Assembly: GCA_965215025.1 (NCBI GenBank)
Contig: CBDCCV010000001.1
Location: 248,001-312,000 of the forward strand
Direction: 5' to 3'
DNA length: 64,000 nucleotides
Source of the DNA: CBDCCV01 sp965215025
GTDB lineage: Bacteria > Bacteroidota > Rhodothermia > Rhodothermales > Salinibacteraceae
Position numbers and translations under genes: made by a program. Positions 53,776-61,440 of this stretch are shown piece by piece; the first letter of the stretch is position 1; every line of letters starts with the position of its first letter. The notes below the pieces were generated by a model. The model worked only from the letters and a program-made list of their open reading frames with translations. It searched no databases and was not told the DNA's origin.

Positions 53776-54771
53776 TAGATAATGTCTTCGCTCGTCGGAC
53801 TCGGCACGGGGGCTTGCACGTAGTCGAGCGAGTCGTATGAGAACGAAGTGATCCATTCCCACTCACCAGTTGAGAAAGTGTACCTCGCGTAGTTGCCGCT
53901 TAGCGGGTTGTCTTCATACGTGTATTTTTGGCCAACGGCATAGCGGTTATAATTTCCTAGAAATGCGGCTTCCATCACTTCGACATAAGGGCCTTCGATC
54001 TCCCCGGTCTCAGTGTTGATCGTGTAGATGCCCCGCTCGAAGTCCTGCTTGTAGCCCTTTGCTATGACCGAGACCAAGAGCCGTGTTCCGTCTTGAAACC
54101 AGTTCGGGTTGCCCACCACCGGGCGGTCGAAGAACTGATCCTCCCTGCCGGTCCACTGCGTCGCCTTCATCGTCTCCAAGTCAATCGTGTAGACGTAGAA
54201 GCTAACCCCGCCCCCGTAGAAGACCGTCACCGCCAGGCGCTCCCCGTCCGGCGACCAATCCACGCTGTTCACGTTCACGGCAATAAGCTCCGGGTCTGAC
54301 CCGTCGCGATCTACGATCCAGAGCTGCCTGCGTGGGTCGGAAGGATCGCCCGGCGTGCGCTCGCGAATCAGGGCGATGCGCTCGCCGTCCGGGCTGGGGC
54401 GCAGGTTGTAGAGCGCTTCGGTGCCGGAGAGCGGCTCGCCGCCGTACTCGCCAGGGGCGAAAAGCGGCTCCTCGGGCGGTGGGTCATCCGGGCTGATGAG
54501 TGAGCAACCGAGCACTAAAAAGATCCCGGTAATGGTTGCTGCTCTAAGAAGCATCGGTAAGCGTCTCATGGTTCGGTTTCCGCTTGCTGGAAGCTTCGCG
54601 GCGCACATCCCATCTGCGCCATAGGATTACAAGCCTGTGCGCCAAAAGCTGTGCGCCTTACCTACAAGATAATTGCCTCCCCCCGTAGAACCGCAAGTCT
54701 GATCAAGCACAAAATCTTGGCGATTCTGGCAGAAACCTTGGCATTTTTGGTACGCACGCACCTCGGAGCCA

Positions 54772-55133
54772 CTATTCTGCGCGATGCTCACGGCGGTACG
54801 CCGTCATCGTCTGGCCCGTCTCTCGCTTGAAGGCTTTCGCCGCCGTGTCGGCGCGGCGGTAGCCGGCGCGGTGGCTGATCTGCTGGTGCGTGAGGCGCGT
54901 CCGCCGCAGGAGCTTTTTCATGCGCGCCATGCGCCGCCCGGTGATGTAGCTTCCAATCGGCACGCCGGCTTCCCGCCGGAAGACTTTGCGCAACGTCTCC
55001 GTCGGGATGCTTAGCGCCCGCGCCACGTCCTGCACCTGCCGGATCTCACGCAGATTGCTTTCGATGTGCGCCCTAACCGCGCGCGTATCAAGATGTGCGC
55101 CCTAACCGCGCGCGTATCAACAGGACGAGGCAT
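54772..55133 (-). pseudogene. Small AraC-type HTH protein, disrupted by a 29-bp tandem duplication
   Basis: The intact gene would start at 55133 (MPRPVDTRAVRAHI) and continue as ESNLREIRQVQDVARALSIPTETLRKVFRREAG, then RRTRLTHQQISHRAGYRRADTAAKAFKRETGQTM, a full two-HTH AraC DNA-binding domain of about 107 residues. An exact 29-bp direct repeat (55063-55091 and 55092-55120) shifts the frame after residue 14. The present product ends after 38 residues. Deleting one copy of the repeat restores the frame precisely. A GTG at 55035 could yield a shorter in-frame C-terminal piece. Confidence 0.82.
55063..55120. repeat. Perfect 29-bp tandem duplication
   Basis: The unit starts gatgtgcgccctaaccgcgc and ends with tatcaa, present twice without any mismatch. 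As 29 is not a multiple of three, it knocks the AraC-type gene out of frame. Identity of the units implies a very recent, possibly reversible event. Confidence 0.92.
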
Positions 55134-55342
55134 AAGCGAAAACGGCCCCCCAACCGCTCACTTCTTAGACTGCACTTCGGCCAAGAAAGATACCACCGAG
55201 TCGCTTCCTAAGCAAGTTAACAAACGAAGATGCACTCCTTTTTGCACGAGCCGAAAACCCTAGCGCGCGCTCCAGGCACCCGGCGGCTGCGCATCCGTAA
55301 CAGGAGGGAACTCCGTCCTACTGTAGCCCGCGAGCAGGTCCC

Positions 55343-56011
55343 GTGCTCTGGATTCTACTGCTTCTGATCGCCCTGCTCCTGGCCGGCCTCGTGCTGGTCA
55401 CACCGGCGCGCACGTTCCGGCTGGCGCGCGCGAACGCCCGGCGGCCTGACGGCTCGGCCCATCCAGAGCGGCGGCGCGCGGAGGCGGAGCACTTCGCCGG
55501 CTTCGTGGCCGAGCTGCTTTTGGCGCCGCTCTTTGCCGTCGTCTTGGCCGGCGCGCTCGTCGTGGGCGTGCACGAGTACGTCATGCCCATCCCCATGATC
55601 GCCGACGTCGCTAGCATGTTTGACGCGGACATGGCCGTGTGGGACGAGCGCATGGAGACGGGCAAGCTCGGCGACGTGGGCGTCGTCTACCACAACTGGC
55701 GCCTGAGCCAAGGGCACTCCGCCGCCTCGGCCGACTTCTGGCGCGCGTTTCTGCGTCATTACTGGCCCGTGCTGCTCGGCCTCACGCTGCTTTTCGCCGC
55801 GCTCCAGTACTGGTTCTGGACGCGCTACTACGCCCGCGTGGTGGAGGCCTACCACGGAGGCGTTCGCCGCCGGCACGAGCGCTACCGCCGCGAAGACAGC
55901 CACGGGCCGCCGCCGAAAGACCTCGCCGATTTCGTAGCCGCGCATCTCGCTCAGCAGAAGCCGCGCCGCAAACGCCGCCGCTCTTCGCGGCGCCGGCCCC
56001 GCGATCAGTAG
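55343..56011 (+). CDS. Membrane protein, function unknown
   Basis: The 222-residue protein begins with GTG and a hydrophobic helix (LWILLLLIALLLAGLVLV). A second helix covers FVAELLLAPLFAVVLAGALVVG and a third YWPVLLGLTLLFAALQYWF, with an extracytoplasmic loop between (~75-130). The tail is strongly basic (KPRRKRRRSSRRRPRDQ). I do not recognise a family. Its stop codon lies inside the relic of the rodA 3' end: it overlaps the relic's stop by 7 bases in the same way that the PIN gene overlaps the true rodA stop. Confidence 0.6.
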   Translation: MLWILLLLIALLLAGLVLVTPARTFRLARANARRPDGSAHPERRRAEAEHFAGFVAELLLAPLFAVVLAGALVVGVHEYVMPIPMIADVASMFDADMAVWDERMETGKLGDVGVVYHNWRLSQGHSAASADFWRAFLRHYWPVLLGLTLLFAALQYWFWTRYYARVVEAYHGGVRRRHERYRREDSHGPPPKDLADFVAAHLAQQKPRRKRRRSSRRRPRDQ

Positions 56012-56041
56012 CCGTAGATGGAGAAGCCGCCGCGGCGCATG
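56005..56041 (-). pseudogene. Relic of the rodA 3' end
   Basis: On the minus strand it reads MRRGGFSIYGY and a TGA stop, against MRRDDFSIYGY and TGA at the real rodA end (56810-56846); 33 of 37 bases match. Weaker similarity continues for about 30 more bases (AALVLKPG against LAIVLSLH). The PIN cassette lies between the relic and the intact gene. Confidence 0.82.
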
Positions 56042-56135
56042 GGCCGGGCTTCAGCACGAGGGCTGCGCCCGGCGAACCGCTTCTGCCTTTTGGCGTTGTC
56101 CTCTCGGTCCTTGATTTGAACACAGCAGGTAAGCC

Positions 56136-56366
56136 ATGGAAGCCGCCAAACACAAAGCGCGCGTGTGTTCAGATGGCAGCGTGGAGTGGCTCGGTCCCCA
56201 CCCGCCTGCCGGGGAGGCCGAGGTGATCCTGCTGTACACGCCTGACCCGCATCCCTCCGAGGATCTGGCGCCTCAAGCTTCGGCTGCCGGCTGGCCCGTC
56301 TTGAGAGGCCGGTGGAAAGACGGGTCGCTCCGCCGCGAGGATCTGTACGGCGATGAGGAACGGTAA
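56136..56366 (+). CDS. Small protein upstream of PIN toxin (antitoxin candidate)
   Basis: The 76-residue protein reads MEAAKHKARVCSDGSVEWLGPHP, then EVILLYTPDP and WPVLRGRWKDGSLRREDLYGDEE. The gap to the PIN gene is 6 bases, as in toxin-antitoxin operons with the antitoxin first. The ending SLRREDLYGDER is the sort of C-terminal tail seen in small PIN-partner antitoxins, but no known DNA-binding domain is obvious. Confidence 0.6.
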   Translation: MEAAKHKARVCSDGSVEWLGPHPPAGEAEVILLYTPDPHPSEDLAPQASAAGWPVLRGRWKDGSLRREDLYGDEER

Positions 56367-56372
56367 AGGGCG

Positions 56373-56816
56373 ATGCACTGCTTGGTGGACACCAACGTCC
56401 TCGTCTACGCTACCGTCGAATCGGCGCCTCGGCACGCAGAAGCGCGCGCCTGGATGACCCGCTTGCAGCGCGAAGGCTTCCGGCTGTGCACCACGCCACA
56501 GGTCTACCGCGAGTACCTCGTCGTCCTCACGCGCGGCCTGATCTTCGAGCACGCCTTCGACCCCGATGAAGCGCTCGATGCGCTCTCCGCCATGCGCCTC
56601 TCCTTTGAGGAAGTCTTGCCGGCAAGCGAGACGCTCGGCACCCTGCTGAGCTTGGTGCGGCGCTACGGCGTGCGCGGCAAGCGGGTTCACGACGCCCAGA
56701 TCGCCGCGCTCATGCTCACGCACGGCGTGGAGCGCTTGGCGACGTACAACACCAAAGACTTTGATTGCTTCGACGAGATCACGCTGCTTGCTCCGCCACA
56801 GCCAGAGGCTCAGTAG
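56373..56816 (+). CDS. PIN domain ribonuclease (VapC-like toxin)
   Basis: The 147-residue protein shows the PIN layout: CLVDTNVLVYATVES with Asp6, TTPQVYREYLVVLTRG with the second acidic Glu, KRVHDAQIAALMLTHGVERLATYNTKDFDCF with the last acidic Asp residues. Family members cleave RNA in a metal-dependent way and act as toxins with a small upstream antitoxin, which is present here. The last 7 bases overlap the end of rodA on the other strand; the stop TAG lies in the cagtag shared with the relic at 56005. Confidence 0.87.
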   Translation: MHCLVDTNVLVYATVESAPRHAEARAWMTRLQREGFRLCTTPQVYREYLVVLTRGLIFEHAFDPDEALDALSAMRLSFEEVLPASETLGTLLSLVRRYGVRGKRVHDAQIAALMLTHGVERLATYNTKDFDCFDEITLLAPPQPEAQ

Positions 56817-58075
56817 CCGTAGATGGAAAAATCGTCGCGGCGCATGTGCAGGCTCAGGACGATAGCCAGCATAGCCGTGTTGGCCAAGAGCGCCGAGCCG
56901 CCGTACGAGATGAACGGCAAGGGGATGCCGATCACCGGCAAAAGGCCCGTCACCATCCCCACGTTGATAAAGATGTGGATGAGGTAGATGCCCGCCGCCC
57001 CGGCGGCCACCATCGAGGCGAAGGGGTGCTTCACCTCAGTCCCGAGCCAGGTCAGCCGCACGAGGAAGAGGCCGAAGAGCGCCAGGAGCAGCGCCGCCCC
57101 CACGAACCCGAACTCCTCCCCAATCACGCTAAAGACGAAGTCGGTGGACTGCTCGGGGATGTAGGCGCCCTGCGTCTGCGTGCCGTCCATGAAGCCTTTG
57201 CCCCAGATCCCGCCCGAGCCGATGGCCGCCTTGCTCTGCACGAGGTGGAACCCCACGCCGCTGCGGTACTCCTCGGCCTCCGGGTTGGTGAAGGACTTGA
57301 TGCGCGCCACCTGGTAGGGCTGGAGCACGCGCGTGAGCGCGAGCGCCACGGCCGCCGCCACGCCGCCAGTGAAGAGGCCGGCCAAGGCGCCCATGTACCG
57401 CTCGCGCGTCCACAGGTACATCCCGATAGTAAAGAGCGCGGCAAAGCCGATGGCCGCCGGCATGTACACCACGGCGAGGTAGCCGGCCAGCCCCGGCGCC
57501 ACCATCAGGAGCACGGTGGGCAAGGGGAGGCCGCTCCAGAAGAGCATGATCGGGACGAGGCCGAAGAAGACGAGCGCCGTGCCCGCGTCGTTCTGCAAGA
57601 CGATGAGGACGGCCGGCAACACGATCAGCCCCACCGCCGCGATGGCGTAACGGACGTCGTTCTCCTCATTGGTGCGGCGCGAGGCCAAAAGCCGCGCCAC
57701 GGCCAGCACCGTGCCCACCTTCGCCAGCTCGGACACCTGAAACTGCGCCGGCCCCAACCGCAGCCACGACTTTGCCCCGTTCACCTCCACGCCAAAAAGC
57801 AGCGCCGCCACCAAGAGGCCCAGTGTGGCGAAGTAGACCGGGTACGCCATCTGCTGCAAAAAGCGCACGGGCAGCATCAGCGCGATGGCGATGCCCACGG
57901 CGCAGATCCCCGCCCACACAAGCTGGCGCGTGAAGTTCTGCTGCACGCTCTCGAGGAGGTACTCTGAGGCCGGCCCGTGCGTGGTGCTGTAGATGGCCGT
58001 CGCCCCCACGGCCACGAGCGCGGCCCAGGTCAGGAGCGTCGTCCAGTCGAGGTTGCCGTACCAGGTGTGCTGCAT
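56810..58075 (-). CDS. rodA: Peptidoglycan glycosyltransferase RodA (SEDS family)
   Basis: The 421-residue protein has ten transmembrane helices of the SEDS fold, with PVYFATLGLLVAALLFG, GPAQFQVSELAKVGTVL and LPAVLIVLQNDAGTALVFFG. The catalytic-region loop contains KGFMDGTQTQGAYIPEQSTDFVFSVIGEEFGF (SEDS signature), then PFISYGGSALLANTAMLAIVL. It polymerises lipid II in cell elongation together with PBP2, whose gene lies 125 bases upstream on the same strand. The start MQHTWYGNLDWTTL at 58075 is the first Met of the conserved part. The final residues are MRRDDFSIYGY, duplicated as a relic at 56005-56041. Confidence 0.93.
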   Translation of the reverse strand: MQHTWYGNLDWTTLLTWAALVAVGATAIYSTTHGPASEYLLESVQQNFTRQLVWAGICAVGIAIALMLPVRFLQQMAYPVYFATLGLLVAALLFGVEVNGAKSWLRLGPAQFQVSELAKVGTVLAVARLLASRRTNEENDVRYAIAAVGLIVLPAVLIVLQNDAGTALVFFGLVPIMLFWSGLPLPTVLLMVAPGLAGYLAVVYMPAAIGFAALFTIGMYLWTRERYMGALAGLFTGGVAAAVALALTRVLQPYQVARIKSFTNPEAEEYRSGVGFHLVQSKAAIGSGGIWGKGFMDGTQTQGAYIPEQSTDFVFSVIGEEFGFVGAALLLALFGLFLVRLTWLGTEVKHPFASMVAAGAAGIYLIHIFINVGMVTGLLPVIGIPLPFISYGGSALLANTAMLAIVLSLHMRRDDFSIYGY

Positions 58076-58081
58076 CGTTTG

Positions 58082-58199
58082 GGAAAGGGTGAAAGGGGGC
58101 GTGCAGGAAACGAGGAGTCGGAGAATCAACGAACCGAGGCGCGGTTCGTCGGGGCGCCGTTTCTTCGGCTTGTCGTTCTCATCACCCTCTCACCCCTTC
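58082..58199. repeat. Low-complexity palindromic interval between rodA and mrdA
   Basis: The stretch gggaaagggtgaaaggggg (58081-58099) is complementary to caccctctcaccccttctc (58183-58201) on the far side, giving a quasi-palindrome built of gggtgaaa-type words. No gene is present. Confidence 0.5.
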
Positions 58200-60032
58200 T
58201 CACTCACCCCCCACTTGGATCGGGGCGCTCTCGGCCGAGAGGGCGCGGCGCAGGCGCACGGTCGTCTCGCGCGTGTCGGAGAGTTCGCCCTTGAGGTACT
58301 GCTCGGCCATGAGGCTGGCAATCGGCGCGGCGGCCGAGCCGCCGTAGCCGGCGTTCTCGACCATCACGGCGATGGCGATCTCCGGCTCTTCGAGCGGCGC
58401 GAACATGATGAAGATGGAGTGGTCCTTGCCGTGCGGGTTCTGCGCCGTGCCCGTCTTCCCGCCCGAGGGGATGCCGGGGATCTGCGCCCAGTAGCCCGTG
58501 CCGTTCTCCATCACGCGCTGCATCCCGCGCTTCACCGGGGCGAAGTGCGCTTTGTCGATGGGCAGCTTTTCGGGCGCGGGGAGGGCGGGGTAGAGCGTCT
58601 CGCCCGTCTCGGGGTTGTGGAGCTTGGTGACGAGGTGCGGCGCGTAGAGCGTGCCCTCGTTGGCCACGGCGGCCGTGTAGCGCGCCAGCTGCATGGGCGT
58701 GACGACCATGTCGCCCTGGCCGATCCCTAAGTTAATCGTGTACCCCGCCGTCCAGCGCCCCTTGCCGAAATGGCGGTTGTAGTAGGCCGAGTCGGCGATG
58801 ATGCCGGGGCTTTGTTCGAGCAGATCGGTGGGCATCTTCTGGCCGAAGCCGAAGGCGTGGGCGTAGTCGGCCCAGGTGTCCACGTCCGTCTCCATCATTA
58901 GGCGGTAGTAGAACGTGTTGCAGGAGACCTCGAGCGCCTTCTCCACATTGATGTTGCCGTAGGCGCGGCTGCCGTGATTCCGAAAGGCGTGCCTTCCGAG
59001 GTAGTACGCGCCGGGGCAGGGCAGCTTCTGGCCCTCGGTGATGATGCCTTCCTGCAAGGCCATCAAGCTCATGAACGGCTTCCACGTCGAGCCGGGCGGC
59101 AGCCCCATCTGCGTGGCCCGGTTGAACATGGGCTTTTGGGGGCTGTTGTTGAGGTAGTCCCACGTCTCCGGGTCGATGGACTTGGAAAAGACCTCAGGGT
59201 CGTAGTCCGGCATGGAGACGAGGGCGATGATCTCACCGCTCTGCGGGTCGAGCGCCACGGCGGCCCCGCGCTTGTTCACGAAGAGCGACTCGGCCAGCGC
59301 CTGCACCTCGGTGTCTATCCCTACGTGGAGGTCGAAGCCACTCAGCGGCGGCGCGTCCTCCTCGCCGTCGCGGTAACGCTTCACCGGCAGCCCGCGGATG
59401 TTCACCAGCTGAAACTCGCTGCCCTGGCGCCCGCGCAGCATCGGCTCGTACATCTTCTCCAGGCCCGCCTTCCCGATGCGGTCGCCCGGCTGGTAGCCCT
59501 CGTCGCGCCGGCTGCGGAGTTCGCCCTTGGTGATCTCGCGGACGTAGCCGAACGCGTGCGCGGCTTTGGCCTTGGTGCGGTAGCGGCGCTTCTCTTCGAC
59601 CTCGTACGTCACGCCGGGCAGGAGGTACTGGTTCTCCTGGAGGCGGCTCAGGGCCTCAAAGGGCACCTCGCGGAAGGCGGGGCTGGGCCGGAAGCCGCTC
59701 CACGCGCGCGCGGCTTTGAGGCGCTCGGTCACCACCGAGTCGGGCACGCTCAGGAGATCGGCCAGGAGGCCGGCGCGCTCTTCATTGAAGTAGCGCGGCG
59801 TGACCATGACCGTGTACGTCGGCTCGTTGTCCACCAGGAGGCGGCCCGTGCGGTCGTAGATGGCCCCGCGCGCCGGCTGCACGCGCCGCTCGCGGATGGC
59901 GTTCTGGCGCGACTCGCCCGTGTACTCCTCCGTGTTGAGGATCTGGAGCTGCACCAGGCGCAGGCCCAGGATGCCCAGGACGACGACGATGATCCCAGTA
60001 AAAAGCCGAACGCGAATGCGGTAATCGTCCAT
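58200..60032 (-). CDS. mrdA: Penicillin-binding protein 2 (elongasome transpeptidase)
   Basis: The 610-residue protein has an N-terminal anchor (RLFTGIIVVVLGILGLRLVQLQ), a PBP dimerisation domain (ARGAIYDRTGRLLVDNEPTYTV) and a transpeptidase domain. The SxxK nucleophile is in PPGSTWKPFMS, SCN in LEVSCNTFYYRLM and the KTGT motif in PSGGKTGTAQNP. It cross-links peptidoglycan with RodA, encoded next to it. The ATG at 60032 (MDDYRIRVRLF) is the normal start of MrdA-type proteins. No mreBCD genes follow within the window. Confidence 0.94.
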   Translation of the reverse strand: MDDYRIRVRLFTGIIVVVLGILGLRLVQLQILNTEEYTGESRQNAIRERRVQPARGAIYDRTGRLLVDNEPTYTVMVTPRYFNEERAGLLADLLSVPDSVVTERLKAARAWSGFRPSPAFREVPFEALSRLQENQYLLPGVTYEVEEKRRYRTKAKAAHAFGYVREITKGELRSRRDEGYQPGDRIGKAGLEKMYEPMLRGRQGSEFQLVNIRGLPVKRYRDGEEDAPPLSGFDLHVGIDTEVQALAESLFVNKRGAAVALDPQSGEIIALVSMPDYDPEVFSKSIDPETWDYLNNSPQKPMFNRATQMGLPPGSTWKPFMSLMALQEGIITEGQKLPCPGAYYLGRHAFRNHGSRAYGNINVEKALEVSCNTFYYRLMMETDVDTWADYAHAFGFGQKMPTDLLEQSPGIIADSAYYNRHFGKGRWTAGYTINLGIGQGDMVVTPMQLARYTAAVANEGTLYAPHLVTKLHNPETGETLYPALPAPEKLPIDKAHFAPVKRGMQRVMENGTGYWAQIPGIPSGGKTGTAQNPHGKDHSIFIMFAPLEEPEIAIAVMVENAGYGGSAAAPIASLMAEQYLKGELSDTRETTVRLRRALSAESAPIQVGGE

Positions 60033-60343
60033 GCAAGAGGCCGCCGTGCGGGGCCGAGAAAAAGCAAACGAGAGAGGGCAAGAAATCCGGTCTTGAAGCC
60101 TTTTCCGGCCCTGCAAGTTCCTTCCAACCTTCGCTTGCGTCTCCGCGCCCTTCTTCTCCCACCGGGCCGGAGCAGGCAGGCTCTCGGCATGACAACGAGT
60201 GCAGGCGCAGCCTGCTCTACCGCACAGACGAGCCGTTTCCGATCTACCCGAAATGACGAGTTGCGCAACAAATTGTGCCGCACCTCATTACGCATATACC
60301 CAAAAACGCTTGCAGAGGTCTATACGCACCTAAAAAGGATTGC
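60033..60343. other. Gene-free interval upstream of mrdA
   Basis: The 311 bases between mrdA and hprK are progressively lower in GC toward hprK. No hairpin with a T tract or coding frame stands out. It must contain the promoter of the mrdA-rodA pair; I cannot identify boxes with confidence. Confidence 0.4.
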
Positions 60344-61354
60344 CTACTCGTAGTCGTGCTCGAAGTACTCCACCCCGCGCACGGGCGTCGTTCCCTTTCT
60401 TTGGATGCGTTCCTTGAGGCGCTCGGTGAAGACCTCGGCGGGGTCGTAGCCGTAGTGCCGGAGCAGGTGCGTCATGGCGATCACCTCGCAGATGACGGTG
60501 ATGTTCTTCCCCGGCGTGATGGGCAGCTTTACCAGCGGCAGCTCCACGCCCAGGATGGCCTGCGTATCCTCCACCATCGCCAGGCGGGTGTACTCCTCCT
60601 CGGGGTCCCACAAGTGCATTTTAACGACGACCTCGACGCGCTTCTGGAACCGGATGGCACGGACGCCGAACATCGCCCGCACGTCGATCAGCCCCAGCCC
60701 GCGCACCTCCATGAAGTGCTGCACGAGGTCCGTCCCTGAGCCGATGAGGATGCTCTCCTCGCGCTTGGTCACGATCACCACGTCGTCGGCCACGAGGCGG
60801 TGGCCGCGCTCCACGAGGTCGAGCGCCACCTCGCTTTTGCCGATGCCGGACTTCCCCGTCAGCAGAAGACCGATGCCGAACACGTCCACCAGGGCGCCGT
60901 GGACGGTCTGCTGCACGGCGAACTGATCCGTGAGGAAGTCGCGCAGGACGGCCATGAAGTGCGTCGAGGGCAGCGGCGTGCGGTAGAGCGGGATGCCCGC
61001 CTCGGCCGCCATGGCCGCGAGGTCGGCCGTGAGCGCGTTGCCGCTGGTGAGGACGAGGCATGGGACGGGGAACTGCGTAAGGCGCCTAAAGGCCGCGCGC
61101 CGCGCCTCGGCGCCGAGGTGGTCGAGGTAGCGCGTCTCGGTGTTGCCCAGGATCTGCACGCGCTGATGCGTGAACAGGTCGGTGTAGCCGGCCAGCGCCA
61201 GGCCGGGCCGGTGCAGGTTGCTCTCCGTCACCACGCGCGCCTCGGCGTCGGCCTCGCCGACGGCCTCGATCTCGACGCCGACGGCCTCGCGCAGCTGCTC
61301 CACCATGAACGCCACGGTGATGGACTCCTTCTGGAACGTCTTCGGCTCCCGCAT
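60344..61354 (-). CDS. hprK: HPr kinase/phosphorylase
   Basis: The 336-residue protein has the HprK N-terminal domain and the C-terminal kinase domain. The latter contains Walker A GLLLTGKSGIGKSEVALDL, HRLVADDVVIV, then the signature LGLIDVRAMFGVRAIR and the K-loop-like LVKLPITPGKNITVICEVIAM. It phosphorylates HPr at Ser and reverses this with phosphate. Outside Firmicutes hprK is linked to other control systems; no ptsH is in the window. The start at 61354 is the first ATG after a gap of word repeats. Confidence 0.95.
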   Translation of the reverse strand: MREPKTFQKESITVAFMVEQLREAVGVEIEAVGEADAEARVVTESNLHRPGLALAGYTDLFTHQRVQILGNTETRYLDHLGAEARRAAFRRLTQFPVPCLVLTSGNALTADLAAMAAEAGIPLYRTPLPSTHFMAVLRDFLTDQFAVQQTVHGALVDVFGIGLLLTGKSGIGKSEVALDLVERGHRLVADDVVIVTKREESILIGSGTDLVQHFMEVRGLGLIDVRAMFGVRAIRFQKRVEVVVKMHLWDPEEEYTRLAMVEDTQAILGVELPLVKLPITPGKNITVICEVIAMTHLLRHYGYDPAEVFTERLKERIQRKGTTPVRGVEYFEHDYE

Positions 61355-61440
61355 TTTGGATTTCTGATTTTAGATTTTCGATTACCGGGTCGGCCGTGGA
61401 GAGCTAATCCAAAAGCTAAAATCCCCAATCTAAAATCGAA
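61355..61440. repeat. Low-complexity AT-rich palindrome between hprK and moxR
   Basis: The arms contain gattttagattttcgatt (61369-61386) and aatctaaaatcgaac (61427-61441), with aatccaaaagctaaaatccc between. The whole forms an imperfect hairpin of repeated 7-8-base words. Its base composition (AT-rich in a GC-rich genome) sets it apart from everything nearby. Confidence 0.65.

Larger units (their letters stand above)
52532..54569 (-). pseudogene. TolB-like propeller lipoprotein, interrupted by the IS982-like element
   Basis: Outside the insertion the gene starts MRRLPMLLRAATITGIFLVLGC (lipobox LVLGC). It has blades such as LYNLRPSPDGERIALIRERT, SVDWSPDGERLAVTVFYGG and NPNWFQDGTRLLVSVIAKG. The element cuts it after TSEDII. 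Beyond the element the frame continues (YSREVGNADQLFLMNSNGE, NPRWSYSGEYVVFRRD) to 52532. If the element and one copy of the cta target are removed, the two halves join in frame as SEDIIYSREVGNADQL, so the break is due to the insertion alone. The current 5' part stops at a TAA created by the element's end. The next gene downstream encodes the pseudo-subtilisin. Confidence 0.85.

Noticed and set aside
60138..60270. Possible second dispersed inverted repeat (ggctctcggcatgacaacg ... ccgaaatgacgag)
   Set aside because: The arms resemble the word family of 49724 only loosely and do not pair well over more than about 8 bases.
58974..60353. 459-residue plus-strand frame opposite mrdA
   Set aside because: Shadow of a gene with intact SxxK, SCN and KTGT motifs.
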